Source: Pseudomonadota bacterium (lineage in GTDB: Bacteria > Pseudomonadota > Alphaproteobacteria > Sphingomonadales > Sphingomonadaceae). Taken from it: DNA of 40,914 nucleotides. A program made the position numbers and the translations under genes. The notes beneath the pieces are model-generated. The model was not told the origin of the DNA. It searched no databases and was given only the letters and a program-made list of their open reading frames with translations. The stretch is from assembly GCA_023390415.1 (NCBI GenBank), contig JAEWCW010000050.1, positions 1 to 40,914 on the forward strand, read 5' to 3'. Positions 1-8,070 of this stretch are shown one piece after another (position 1 is the stretch's first letter; each line of letters starts with the position of its first letter).

Positions 1-1
1 G

Positions 2-922
2 CGCCAGGCCGCCCGCCGGCTCGACCGCATCGCCGGCGAGCATGCGCTTCTCGGCGACGCGCTGGCCGCGCTCGACCGCGCCCTGGTCGAGGCGGGGGAG
101 GCCGAGGAGCGCCTGGAGCGCGCCCGCGAAGCGCTCGACGCCGATCCCGCGCGCCTCGAGGAGGTCGAGACCCGATTGTTCGAGATCCGGGCGATGGCCC
201 GCAAGCACCGGGTCGAGGCCGATGCGCTCGCCGATCACCGCGCCGAGCTCGAGGCGCGGCTCGAGGCGATCGAGGCGGGTGGCGATCGCATCGCCGCGCT
301 CGAGCAGCGCCTTTCGGTCGCCCGCGCCGCCTACGATGCCGCCGCCGACCTGCTCTCCGAGCAGCGCCGCGCCGCAGCCGCCCGGCTCGATTCCGCCGTC
401 GCCGCCGAGCTCGCGCCGCTCAAGCTGGACTCCGCCCGCTTCCGAACCGCGATCGCGCCGGCCGAGCCCTCAGCCGCCGGCCGCGACCGGATCGAGTTCG
501 AGGTCTCGACCAATCCCGGCGCGCCGTTCGGCCCGCTCACCCGGATCGCCAGCGGCGGCGAGCTCTCGCGCTTCGTCCTCGCCCTCAAGGTCGCTCTCGC
601 CGAGCAGGGCGGCGCGACGACCCTCATCTTCGACGAGATCGACCGCGGCGTCGGCGGCGCCGTTGCAAGCGCGATCGGCGAGCGGCTCCACCGCCTCGCC
701 GGCGAGAGCCAGGTGCTGGTCGTCACCCACAGCCCGCAGGTCGCCGCCCGCGGCCGCCGGCACCTTCTCATCGAGAAGAGCCACGACGGCCTCGTCACCC
801 GCACCAGCGTCCACGCCCTGGACGAATCCCGCCGCCGCGAGGAGATCGCCCGAATGCTCTCCGGCGCCGAGGTGACCGAGGAGGCCCGGGCGCAGGCGAC
901 GCGGCTTCTGGAGGCGGCGTGA
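2..922 (+). CDS. recN: DNA repair protein RecN (3' part)
   Basis: This is the C-terminal part of RecN, an SMC-like ATPase of double-strand-break repair; the 5' end lies outside the window and the frame is open from base 2. The first half is charged and Ala/Glu/Arg-rich, as expected for the distal coiled coil returning to the head. The head follows: an ABC signature SGGELSRF (bases about 552-575), a Walker B stretch TLIFDEIDRGVGG (about 620-658) and the switch-histidine segment VVTHSPQVAA (about 719-748). The protein ends in an Ala/Arg-rich tail. RecN is cytosolic and works with RecA-dependent repair. An internal ATG at 176 lies inside the coiled coil and is not a real start. The order of head motifs is that of RecN rather than SMC or RecF. 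Confidence 0.93.
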   Translation, partial: RQAARRLDRIAGEHALLGDALAALDRALVEAGEAEERLERAREALDADPARLEEVETRLFEIRAMARKHRVEADALADHRAELEARLEAIEAGGDRIAALEQRLSVARAAYDAAADLLSEQRRAAAARLDSAVAAELAPLKLDSARFRTAIAPAEPSAAGRDRIEFEVSTNPGAPFGPLTRIASGGELSRFVLALKVALAEQGGATTLIFDEIDRGVGGAVASAIGERLHRLAGESQVLVVTHSPQVAARGRRHLLIEKSHDGLVTRTSVHALDESRRREEIARMLSGAEVTEEARAQATRLLEAA

Positions 923-977
923 TGACTGCCGGTCATGCCATGCCGCGGCCGGTCACTTGCCTGGAAAGGAAGCTGCC

Positions 978-1331
978 ATGATGCTTCTGATCGCCACCAT
1001 CGTCCTCGCCGACCCGGCACCGGCCGCTTTCCCGGAGCAAACACCAGGGATGATCGCCGCCTGCCTCGCTAGTGCGATCGAGGAAGGAGAGGTCAGCGAC
1101 ACGGACGACAGCCACAAGTATATGTGCACCGGCGAGGCTGCCGAGCGATTCTGGGCCTTTCTGGAGGCGGCGGATATCGAAGCCTATGAGCAGGATGCCG
1201 GCGAGGAAGGCTACTGGCTTAGCCGGGAGTTCCCGCTGGGCGGATGCTTCCGGCGAACCCGCATGGCGGACGGCTCTGCGGCGACCACGGGCCTTTCCTG
1301 CACGGTCTGGATTCCGCGGCCGGTCCGATGA
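978..1331 (+). CDS. Small secreted protein, unknown function
   Basis: A 117-residue protein I do not recognise. It starts with a hydrophobic stretch (MMLLIATIVLADPAPAA) that looks like a signal peptide, followed by an acidic mature domain with four cysteines (in AACLAS, YMCTG, GGCF and LSCTV), consistent with two disulfides in the periplasm. I chose ATG 978 (ATG 981 is equally possible) because an AAGGAA ribosome-binding site lies at 966-971; an in-frame TTG at 957 would put that site inside the gene. It stands 55 bases after recN and about 80 before the dienelactone hydrolase, with no clear operon partner. That the gene is real rests on start context, signal sequence and normal codon use; function is unknown. 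Confidence 0.6.
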   Translation: MMLLIATIVLADPAPAAFPEQTPGMIAACLASAIEEGEVSDTDDSHKYMCTGEAAERFWAFLEAADIEAYEQDAGEEGYWLSREFPLGGCFRRTRMADGSAATTGLSCTVWIPRPVR

Positions 1332-1410
1332 CTGACGAGTTCATGCGATCCGGCGCCGGGCTGATCGCCGCGCAGCGCATATCCTCCCCATCTGGGAATG
1401 AGGATGGGCG

Positions 1411-2106
1411 ATGACCGAGCGGCCGATCGAGACGCTGCACGGCGACGTGCGGCTGGAGGCGATGCTGGTGGGTGCCGGCGCTGGGCCCCGCCCCACCGTC
1501 CTGATCTTCCCGACCATCATGGGGCGGAGCGATCTCGAAATGGGCTTCGCGCACCGCCTTGTCGCGGAAGGCTACACCGCCGTCGTCGCCGACCTCTACG
1601 GCGAGCGCGGCCTGCCCCGCGAGCAATGCCGCGGTCTGATGAACGCGCTTCTCGCCGACCGCGCCCTCCTTCGCGAAAGGCTCCTGGGCGTCCTGGAGAC
1701 GGTCCGCGCCCAGCCGGAGGTCGGCCCGGTCGCCGCGATCGGCTTCTGCTTCGGTGGCCTCTGCGCGCTGGATATCGCCCGGCGCGGCGCGGACGTCGCC
1801 GGAGTCGCCAGCTTCCACGGCCTGCTCGCGCCCTCCGGCCTCCCGCCCGCGCCGATCTCCGCCAAGGTCATCGTCTTCCACGGCTGGGACGACCCGCTGG
1901 CGCCGCCGGCCCATGTCGAGGCGCTGGCCGCCGAGCTCACGCAAGCCGGCGCCGACTGGCAGCTCCACGCCTATGGCAACGTCATGCACGGCTTCACCAA
2001 TCCGAACGCCGCCGACCCGGCCTCCGGAATCCAATATGACGAGACCGCCGCCCGCCGCTCCTGGGCGTCTCTCGGCGACTTTCTGAAAGAGTGTTTCGCA
2101 TCCTGA
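1411..2106 (+). CDS. Dienelactone hydrolase family protein
   Basis: A 231-residue alpha/beta hydrolase of the dienelactone hydrolase (DLH) family. The nucleophile elbow GFCFGG carries Cys113, the cysteine typical of DLH rather than the serine of most hydrolases. Asp160/161 in HGWDDPL and His193 in MHGFTN complete the triad. Length matches the family (about 230-250). There is no signal peptide, so it is cytosolic. DLH enzymes open lactone rings in chlorocatechol degradation, but many chromosomal members act on unknown esters, and no catabolic genes lie nearby, so the substrate is open. A GAGGATG stretch just upstream can serve as ribosome-binding site. The stop codon sits immediately before the left hairpin repeat of the nuclease cassette. 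Confidence 0.85.
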   Translation: MTERPIETLHGDVRLEAMLVGAGAGPRPTVLIFPTIMGRSDLEMGFAHRLVAEGYTAVVADLYGERGLPREQCRGLMNALLADRALLRERLLGVLETVRAQPEVGPVAAIGFCFGGLCALDIARRGADVAGVASFHGLLAPSGLPPAPISAKVIVFHGWDDPLAPPAHVEALAAELTQAGADWQLHAYGNVMHGFTNPNAADPASGIQYDETAARRSWASLGDFLKECFAS

Positions 2107-2108
2107 AG

Positions 2109-2132
2109 CCCTCTCCCGCGTGCGGGAGAGGG
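2109..2132. repeat. Left hairpin repeat (SPACGRG-type)
   Basis: A perfect inverted repeat: CCCTCTCCCGC (2109-2119), loop GT, GCGGGAGAGGG (2122-2132), followed by TTGGGTGAGGG. Read in the nuclease-gene frame it encodes the SPACGRGLGEG peptide seen wherever this common proteobacterial repeat is swept into reading frames. It is the inverted partner of the copy at 2537-2560. It may also act as a terminator-like structure after the hydrolase gene, although no U-rich run follows. Confidence 0.85.
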
Positions 2133-2168
2133 TTGGGTGAGGGTCTTCTTCTTGATATCGGCGAGCGC

Positions 2169-2567
2169 ATGGGCCTCGTCCGCCGCACCATCAGCAAGCA
2201 CGCCGCCGGCCTTCGGCGCAATGCCACCGACGCCGAGCAGGCACTGTGGCTCCACCTCCGTAACCGGAGGCTGGGCGGCCACAAATTTCGCCGGCAATGG
2301 ACGCTCGGTCCATACATCGCGGATTTCTGTTGCCTCGAGAGAGGTCTCATCGTCGAGGTCGATGGCGGGCAGCATAGTCCGGAACGGGACGGACGCCGGA
2401 CCGCCGCCCTTGAGGCGCAGGGCTTTGTGGTCATGCGCTTTTGGAACAACGACGTGCTTGGTAACCTGGATGGAGTGCTGGAGGTCATCCTCGAAGCGCT
2501 CGGCGGGCCGCTTCCGCAAGAAGACCCTCACCCCGGCCCTCTCCCGCAAGCGGGAGAGGGTGAATGA
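2169..2567 (+). CDS. DUF559 / Vsr-like endonuclease domain protein
   Basis: A 132-residue protein of the DUF559 family (PF04480), related to the very-short-patch-repair endonuclease fold. The diagnostic core is visible: LRRNATDAEQALW near residues 15-27, the GHKFRRQ segment, ADFCCLERGLIVEVDGGQH at 51-69 (probable catalytic Asp52, Glu63 and Asp65) and VVMRFWNNDV near 87-96. The last 15 or so residues (PHPGPLPQAGEGE) are encoded by the right hairpin repeat, and an upstream GTG at 2091 would add a repeat-encoded leader, so I place the start at ATG 2169. The gene is bracketed by inverted hairpin repeats and ends in an ATGA overlap with ligA. Biological role of the family is unproven; I infer a mobile or repeat-associated nuclease. 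Confidence 0.8.
   Translation: MGLVRRTISKHAAGLRRNATDAEQALWLHLRNRRLGGHKFRRQWTLGPYIADFCCLERGLIVEVDGGQHSPERDGRRTAALEAQGFVVMRFWNNDVLGNLDGVLEVILEALGGPLPQEDPHPGPLPQAGEGE
2537..2560. repeat. Right hairpin repeat (SPACGRG-type), inverted
   Basis: A perfect inverted repeat: CCCTCTCCCGC (2537-2547), loop AA, GCGGGAGAGGG (2550-2560), preceded by ACCCTCACCCCGG. It is the reverse-oriented copy of the repeat at 2109-2132, so the pair forms terminal inverted repeats around the DUF559 gene. Its right arm, GGGAGAGGG, ends three bases before the ligA ATG at 2564 and is the only plausible Shine-Dalgarno sequence for ligA. Confidence 0.85.
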
Positions 2568-4675
2568 CCGAGATCGAGGCGGCGGCGGAGCTGGAGCGGC
2601 TGGCGCGGGAGATCGCGCGGCACAACCGGCTCTATCACACCGACGACGCGCCGGAGATTTCCGACGCTGATTATGACGCGCTGGTTCGGCGCAATGCCGA
2701 GCTCGAGGCGCTCTTCCCGCACCTGGTGCGCGAGGATTCGCCGTCGCGCCAGGTCGGCGCTGCGCCGGCGGCCCATCTCGCCAAGGTGCGCCACGCGCTG
2801 CCGATGCTCAGTCTCGACAACGCTTTCTCCGACGAGGAGGTGGAGGATTTCGTCGGCCGGGTGCGGCGCTATCTGAAGCTCGCCGACGATGCCGAGGTCG
2901 CGCTCACTGCCGAGCCGAAGATCGACGGCCTGTCCTGCTCGCTGCGCTACGAGAATGGCCGGCTGGTGCTTGCCGCGACCCGCGGGGACGGCACGACCGG
3001 CGAGGACGTCACCCCCAACGTCAGGACGATTGCCGACATCCCGCAGTCGGTCGCGGGCGCGCCCGCCGTTTTCGAGGTGCGGGGCGAGGTCTATATGTCC
3101 AAGGCCGACTTCGCCGCTTTGAACGCGCGGCTTCGCGAGGAGGCGGAGGACCCGGCCAAGGCGCGCCAGTTCGCCAATCCGCGCAACGCCGCCGCCGGCT
3201 CGCTCCGCCAGAAGGACCCGGCGGTCACCGCGTCGCGGCCCCTGCGCTTTTACGCCCATGGCTGGGGCGAGGCCTCGTCGCTCCCCGCCGATACCCAGCT
3301 CGGCATGATGCAGGCCATCGCGGGCTGGGGGATCCCCATCGCCGACGACCTCCTGCGCTGCACCGATGTGACCGCGTTGCTCGCCCATTACCGCGCGATC
3401 GAGGCGAAGCGCGCCGATCTGCCGTTTGAGATCGACGGGGTCGTCTACAAGGTCGACCGGCTCGACTGGCAGCAGAGGCTCGGCCAGGTGGCGCGCGCGC
3501 CGCGCTGGGCGCTCGCCCACAAATTCCCGGCCGAGAAGGCCGAGACCCTGCTGGAGGCAATCGACATCCAGGTCGGCCGCACCGGCAAGCTGACCCCGGT
3601 CGCGCGGCTGAAGCCGGTGGGGGTCGGCGGAGTCACCGTCACCAACGCGACGCTTCACAACAAGGACGAGATCGCCCGGCTCGGCGTCTGGCCCGGGGAC
3701 CGGGTCCTCATCCAGCGCGCGGGCGACGTCATCCCGCAGGTGCTGGAGAATCTGACGCCGGTCGAAGGGCGCGGCCCTTGGCCGTTCCCAGAGACCTGCC
3801 CCGAATGCGGCTCTGAAGCGGTCCAGGAGGAGGGCGAGGTCGACGTCCGCTGCACCGGCGGCCTGATCTGCCCCGCCCAGCGCGTCGAGCGCCTGCGCCA
3901 CTTCGTCTCGCGCCACGCGCTCGACATCGAGGGGCTCGGGATCGTCCATATCGAGAGCTTCTTCCGCGACGGCCTGCTCCAGTCGCCCGCCGACATCTTC
4001 CGGCTGACCCGGGAGACCTTGCTCGGTCGGGAGCGCTGGGCCGAGATCAGCGCCGCCAATCTGATCGCCGCGATCGACGCCAAGCGAACGCCGCCGCTCG
4101 ACCGCTTCCTGTTCGCGCTCGGAATCCGCCATGTCGGCGAGGTCACCGCGCGCGACCTCGCCCGCCGCTACCGGAGCTGGGACGGGTTCAAGGCGATGAT
4201 CGACCGCGCCGTCGTCGCGCGCGCCGAGCAGGTCCAGGCGATCGGTGAGACAGACGAGAAGTTCAGGAAGCGCCGCAACGACGCGGCGGCGGCGGTGATC
4301 GAATGCCCGGGGATCGGCGGCGAGGTGGCCGGCGCGCTCTGCGACTTCTTCGAGGAGCCGCACAACCAGGAGGTGCTCGCCGACCTGTTCGATGCGGGAG
4401 TCGCCCCGTCCGACGTGGTCTGGGAGACCAAGGCCTCGCCGGTCTCGGGCAAGACCCTGGTCTTCACCGGAGCGCTCGAGGCTTTGTCGCGCGACGAGGC
4501 CAAGGCCCAGGCCGAGCGGCTCGGCGCCAAGGTGTCGGGCTCGGTCTCCGCCAAGACCGACCTGCTGATCGCCGGCCCCGGCGCCGGCTCCAAGCTCAAG
4601 AAGGCGAAGGATCTCGGGATCGAGACGATCGACGAGCAGGCCTGGCTGAAGCTGGTTGCCGACGCCGAGGGGTGA
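2564..4675 (+). CDS. ligA: NAD+-dependent DNA ligase LigA
   Basis: A full-length 703-residue NAD+-dependent DNA ligase that seals nicks in replication and repair; normally essential. Domain order is as expected: Ia domain with YHTDDAPEISDADYD for NMN binding; adenylation domain with the nucleophile Lys119 in EPKIDG; OB fold; a zinc finger with Cys412, Cys415, Cys430 and Cys436; helix-hairpin-helix repeats (FLFALGIRHVGEV and the GIGG region); and a C-terminal BRCT domain from about residue 625. The ATG at 2564 overlaps the stop of the upstream nuclease gene (ATGA), and its ribosome-binding site is the arm of the right hairpin repeat. No independent promoter is obvious, so expression may depend on upstream transcription or on a promoter inside the cassette. 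Confidence 0.97.
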   Translation: MTEIEAAAELERLAREIARHNRLYHTDDAPEISDADYDALVRRNAELEALFPHLVREDSPSRQVGAAPAAHLAKVRHALPMLSLDNAFSDEEVEDFVGRVRRYLKLADDAEVALTAEPKIDGLSCSLRYENGRLVLAATRGDGTTGEDVTPNVRTIADIPQSVAGAPAVFEVRGEVYMSKADFAALNARLREEAEDPAKARQFANPRNAAAGSLRQKDPAVTASRPLRFYAHGWGEASSLPADTQLGMMQAIAGWGIPIADDLLRCTDVTALLAHYRAIEAKRADLPFEIDGVVYKVDRLDWQQRLGQVARAPRWALAHKFPAEKAETLLEAIDIQVGRTGKLTPVARLKPVGVGGVTVTNATLHNKDEIARLGVWPGDRVLIQRAGDVIPQVLENLTPVEGRGPWPFPETCPECGSEAVQEEGEVDVRCTGGLICPAQRVERLRHFVSRHALDIEGLGIVHIESFFRDGLLQSPADIFRLTRETLLGRERWAEISAANLIAAIDAKRTPPLDRFLFALGIRHVGEVTARDLARRYRSWDGFKAMIDRAVVARAEQVQAIGETDEKFRKRRNDAAAAVIECPGIGGEVAGALCDFFEEPHNQEVLADLFDAGVAPSDVVWETKASPVSGKTLVFTGALEALSRDEAKAQAERLGAKVSGSVSAKTDLLIAGPGAGSKLKKAKDLGIETIDEQAWLKLVADAEG

Positions 4676-4722
4676 TCGCCGCGGCGCGATCTGCTATCTT
4701 GGCGTCACTAGGGAGGTACCAG

Positions 4723-5019
4723 ATGCGTATGCGCCCGATCGTTCTTGCCGCCTGTCTGTCCGCCGGCACCGCCTTTGCGGCGCCGCCCGCCGCTCAGCCG
4801 ACCCAGCCGGCGCAGCCGGCGGCGCAATCGCAGGCCGAGACCTGCATGCCGCTTCCGTCTCGCCGCTACGCGACCGTCCAAAATGCGGCGCCGCGCCGTC
4901 TCGGCGATCTGCCGCCGGGCAATCTGGAGCTGGCCGTGCTGCGCAGCGCGGGCAATTGCATGATCCCGGCGATCGTCCAGGAAGGCTTCGACGCCGGCGG
5001 GCGGCGGGAGCGGCGCTAG
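4723..5019 (+). CDS. Small exported protein, unknown function
   Basis: A 98-residue protein with a clear signal peptide (basic start MRMRP, hydrophobic core, then TAFA-A) and an Ala/Gln/Pro linker (residues about 20-40), then a short domain with two cysteines (ETCMPLP and GNCMIPA). It is probably periplasmic with one disulfide. The ATG at 4723 follows a strong GGGAGG at 4711-4716. The gene is 47 bases downstream of ligA and ends four bases before the stop of prmA on the other strand. I do not recognise a family; the start and signal sequence support a real gene. Confidence 0.65.
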   Translation: MRMRPIVLAACLSAGTAFAAPPAAQPTQPAQPAAQSQAETCMPLPSRRYATVQNAAPRRLGDLPPGNLELAVLRSAGNCMIPAIVQEGFDAGGRRERR

Positions 5020-5023
5020 CCCC

Positions 5024-5950
5024 TCATTGCCAGCCGGTGGCGCGGCTCTTGCGCATTGCCAGGATCGTCCAGTCGCCGCGCTCGATCGCGAAGATCCCGG
5101 CAAAGCCCTGGCGGCGATAGGCGGCGGTCACGGCTTCGGCTTGCGTCGCGAGCAGCCCGGCGAGGACGATGCGGCCGCCGGGCGCGACCGCTTTGGCGAA
5201 GTCGGGCGCGAGATCGATCAGAGGGCCGGCGAGGATGTTGGCGATGAGGAGGTCGTAGGGCGCTCGGCCCTTCAGCCGCTGCTCCTCCATGCCGTCGGCG
5301 ACGACCAGCTCGAGCTTGCCCGGTCCGGTGCCGATCGGCACGCCATTGATCGCCGCATTCTCCTCCGTCACCTCGATCGACACCGGATCGATGTCCGACG
5401 CGATCGCCTCCGCCTTGGGCCAGAGGCTCAGCGCCGCGAAGGCGAGGAGGCCGGTGCCGGTGCCGATATCGGCGAGGTTCGCGAAGGAGAGGCCGGTCTC
5501 CTTCAGCCGGTCGAGCGCTTCGAGGCAGCCGGCGGTGGTCTCGTGCTGGCCGGTGCCGAAGGCGCGGCCGGCGTCGATCTCGAAAGCCACCGAATCCGTC
5601 GGCACCGAATCCCGGTGCGCGGGCGTGTGGACGAAGAAGCGGCCGGCGCGGATCGGCTCCAGCCCCTGCTGGCTCATCGTCAGCCAATCCTCGTCGCCCA
5701 GCCGCTCGATTTCGGGCGCCGCAGCCGCTGCGCTCGGCGCCAGGCCGCGCAGGATCTCGATCTCCGCAGCGCCTGGCTCGGCCGGGAAATAGGCGTCGAG
5801 CCGCCACTCTTCGGGCTTGGTCTCGTCCGGCTCGCTCGTCATCAGCACCGGCGGCTCGTCGAGATGGGCGAAGGCGGTCACGTCCTCCTGAAGCGCCTCG
5901 GCCTCAGCCTTGGTGCAGGGGAGGCTGACCTTCCAGCTCTCAGCGGACAA
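5024..5950 (-). CDS. prmA: Ribosomal protein L11 methyltransferase PrmA
   Basis: A 308-residue class I SAM-dependent methyltransferase matching PrmA, which trimethylates ribosomal protein L11. The N-terminal recognition region (SWKVSLPCTKAEAEAL) is followed by the catalytic domain with RAFGTGQHETT (130-139), the SAM loop DIGTGTG (161-167) and LIANILAGPL, the NxxxxP-like active-site segment. No ATG occurs near the expected N-terminus; the likely start is TTG at 5950, giving MSAESWKVS, which overlaps the end of the upstream SDR gene by 11 bases and implies coupled translation. The product is cytosolic. Its stop lies four bases from that of the convergent small exported protein. Confidence 0.93.
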   Translation of the reverse strand: MSAESWKVSLPCTKAEAEALQEDVTAFAHLDEPPVLMTSEPDETKPEEWRLDAYFPAEPGAAEIEILRGLAPSAAAAAPEIERLGDEDWLTMSQQGLEPIRAGRFFVHTPAHRDSVPTDSVAFEIDAGRAFGTGQHETTAGCLEALDRLKETGLSFANLADIGTGTGLLAFAALSLWPKAEAIASDIDPVSIEVTEENAAINGVPIGTGPGKLELVVADGMEEQRLKGRAPYDLLIANILAGPLIDLAPDFAKAVAPGGRIVLAGLLATQAEAVTAAYRRQGFAGIFAIERGDWTILAMRKSRATGWQ

Positions 5951-6641
5951 AGCTGGCCCCATTGACGTCGATGACGCTTCCGGTGGCCGATGCGGGCGCG
6001 TCGGTCGCAAGCCAGCGCACGGTCTCCGCGACCTCTTCGGCGGCTGCCGGGCGGCCGAGCGGGATATCGGCGAGGAAGGCGGAGCCGCCCCGGCTGGCGA
6101 TATACTCGTCGACCATGCCCGTGACGGTGAAGCCCGGCGCCACTCCATAAGCGTAGATGCCTTCGCCGGCATAAGCGCGGGCGATCGTCTTGGTCATCCC
6201 GATCATCCCCGCCTTGGAGGCGGCGTAATGCCAATGGTCCGGCGAATCGCCGCGATAGCCGGCGCGGCTGGCGACGTTGACGATGCGGCCGCCTTCGCCC
6301 CGCTCGCGGAAGTGGAGGACTGCTAGCCGGCAGAGCTCGGCGGCGGCCGTGAGGTTGACCCGCATCGTCCGCTCCCAGGCGGCGGTCCAGTCGTCCGCCG
6401 GCTCGCCGATCGGCGCGGCCTCGAAGATCCCGGCATTGTTGACCAGCACGTCGATCTGTCCGCCGAGCCGCTCCAGCGCCTCGGCCCACAGTTGCTCCGC
6501 GGCGCCGGGCGCGGCGAGGTCCGCGGCGATCTCGCCCTCGCCACCCCTCGACGAGTGGCCGACCACCTCATGGCCCTGGAGCGCATCGCGGATCGCGCGG
6601 CCGATGCCGCGGCTTGTGCCGGTAACGAGAATCTTTGCCAT
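5940..6641 (-). CDS. SDR family oxidoreductase
   Basis: A 233-residue classical short-chain dehydrogenase/reductase. The Rossmann nucleotide motif TGTSRGIG is at residues 7-14, NNAG at 68-71, catalytic Ser125 and the YxxxK pair Tyr139/Lys143 (HYAASKAG). The C-terminus VIDVNGASFVR is typical of the FabG-like branch. It would use NAD(P)H in the cytosol; the substrate cannot be told. It is the upstream gene of a two-gene unit with prmA (11-base overlap) and lies 37 bases downstream of the chemoreceptor gene on the same strand, so all three could share a transcript. Confidence 0.9.
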   Translation of the reverse strand: MAKILVTGTSRGIGRAIRDALQGHEVVGHSSRGGEGEIAADLAAPGAAEQLWAEALERLGGQIDVLVNNAGIFEAAPIGEPADDWTAAWERTMRVNLTAAAELCRLAVLHFRERGEGGRIVNVASRAGYRGDSPDHWHYAASKAGMIGMTKTIARAYAGEGIYAYGVAPGFTVTGMVDEYIASRGGSAFLADIPLGRPAAAEEVAETVRWLATDAPASATGSVIDVNGASFVR

Positions 6642-6678
6642 CGCGGCCGGTTAGCGCCGCGAGGCCCTGGTGGAAAGC

Positions 6679-8025
6679 CTAGCCGACGAAGCCCTGGGCG
6701 AAGCGGCCGGCGGTGGCCTTGAAGCGCGCCATCTGCTCGTCGACCTGGCCGAAATTCTTCTCCACCTCGTCGATCTCGCCGGCCACCGTCTCGGTGTCGG
6801 CGCGGATCGCGGCGATGGTCGAGGACATCGAATCGGCGGCGAGCGCGGTCTCGTCGACAGCCGCGGTGATCATCGTCACCGTCTGCGCCTGGACCTCCAT
6901 CGCCTTGCGGATCCGGTCGGCCGAGGTCTGGACCTCCTCCACCGTGCGCTGGATCGAGCCGTTGGCGGCGACCGTCTGCTTGGTCGCCTGCTGGATGGCG
7001 GTGATCTTCGCGGTGATGTCGTCGGTCGCCCGCGCCGTCTGCGAGGCGAGGCTCTTCACCTCCTGGGCGACGACCGCGAAGCCGCGCCCGGCATCGCCCG
7101 CCCGCGCAGCCTCGATCGTCGCATTGAGCGCGAGCAAATTGGTCTGTCCGGCAATCTCGCGGATCAGGCCGAGGATCGATTCGATCGCGCCGACATGGCC
7201 GGACAAGGCCTGGCTGACCTGCACCGCCTCGCTCGCCTGCTCACCGGCGCGGACCGCGACGTCGGCTGCGACCTCGACCTCGTTGCGCGCATCCTCGATC
7301 GCCATGATCAGGCCTGCCGCCGTCTGCGCGGCCTCGCGCATCGCGACCGCGGACTGCTCGGCGGCTGCGGCGACCTCGCTCGTCTTGCCGAGCATGCCGC
7401 GCGCTGCGGCGCTGGCGTCGGCGGCCTGGCTGCGGAGGTGCTTGCTCTCGGCGGCAGCGCGCTCGACGACGCTCATCACCTCGCCGTTGAACTCGCCGGC
7501 GCGGCTGCGACGCCGCTCGCGCTCGCCGTCGGCGCGGAGCCGGTCGAAATGCGCCCCATAGACGTCGATCTCGAGCATCGAGGAACGGCAGCAGGCGTCG
7601 GCAAGGCGGATCAGCCGGTCGGGGTCGCTGGCCAGCTTACGCCCGACCACCCGGTAGCCGGCGGAGGCGGCCGCGGCGAGCGCCGCTGTGAGCGTGGTCA
7701 GCGAGACCCCGGCGGCCGCGGCTGCAGCGACATAGTCGCGCGCCATGTCGGCCCAGCGCTGCCCGCCAATATCCGAGAATTTGGCGCGGATATAGGGCGC
7801 GATCCGTGCCGCGAGCTCACCGAGCCGGGCCTCGTCGAGTTCGCCGGACACGTCCTGGGCGCGGAAATAGTGGCGCCAGAAGGCGTGGGCGAGCTCGTCG
7901 GCATCGGGGGCGAGAAGCGACCAGATCTCGCGGCAGTCCTCGGCGAGGCTCCCGTCCGCGTCGAACCGCGCGATGCGGTCCGCGATCACGACATCGCCGC
8001 TGTCCGCCCTGCTCGCCATCTTCAC
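6679..8025 (-). CDS. Soluble methyl-accepting chemotaxis protein with globin-like sensor
   Basis: A 448-residue chemoreceptor without any membrane segment or signal peptide, so cytosolic. The C-terminal half is a standard MCP signalling hairpin with the conserved tip EIAGQTNLLALNATIEAA (290-307) and GRGFAVVAQEVKSLA. The N-terminal about 160 residues (IWSLLAPDADELAHAFWRHYF, then helical Ala-rich segments) resemble the globin-coupled sensor fold, but no His occurs between residues 53 and 158, so the usual proximal haem ligand is missing. Start is GTG 8025 (GGAG 4-5 bases upstream) or ATG 8019. A CtrA-like motif lies 46-61 bases upstream. No other che genes are present here. The MCP call is firm; the globin relation is inference. 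Confidence 0.88.
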   Translation of the reverse strand: MKMASRADSGDVVIADRIARFDADGSLAEDCREIWSLLAPDADELAHAFWRHYFRAQDVSGELDEARLGELAARIAPYIRAKFSDIGGQRWADMARDYVAAAAAAGVSLTTLTAALAAAASAGYRVVGRKLASDPDRLIRLADACCRSSMLEIDVYGAHFDRLRADGERERRRSRAGEFNGEVMSVVERAAAESKHLRSQAADASAAARGMLGKTSEVAAAAEQSAVAMREAAQTAAGLIMAIEDARNEVEVAADVAVRAGEQASEAVQVSQALSGHVGAIESILGLIREIAGQTNLLALNATIEAARAGDAGRGFAVVAQEVKSLASQTARATDDITAKITAIQQATKQTVAANGSIQRTVEEVQTSADRIRKAMEVQAQTVTMITAAVDETALAADSMSSTIAAIRADTETVAGEIDEVEKNFGQVDEQMARFKATAGRFAQGFVG

Positions 8026-8070
8026 TTCGCTCCAGTCCGTGGGTTGCGAGGCCGGGTTAAGTGGCCGAGC

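Noticed and set aside
2091..2168. An upstream GTG start for the DUF559 gene
   Set aside because: It would translate the hairpin repeat as a leader peptide and overlap the hydrolase gene; the family core begins just after ATG 2169.
2528..4363. A 611-codon minus-strand frame over ligA
   Set aside because: It is antisense to a complete ligA with every catalytic motif and has no domain signature of its own.
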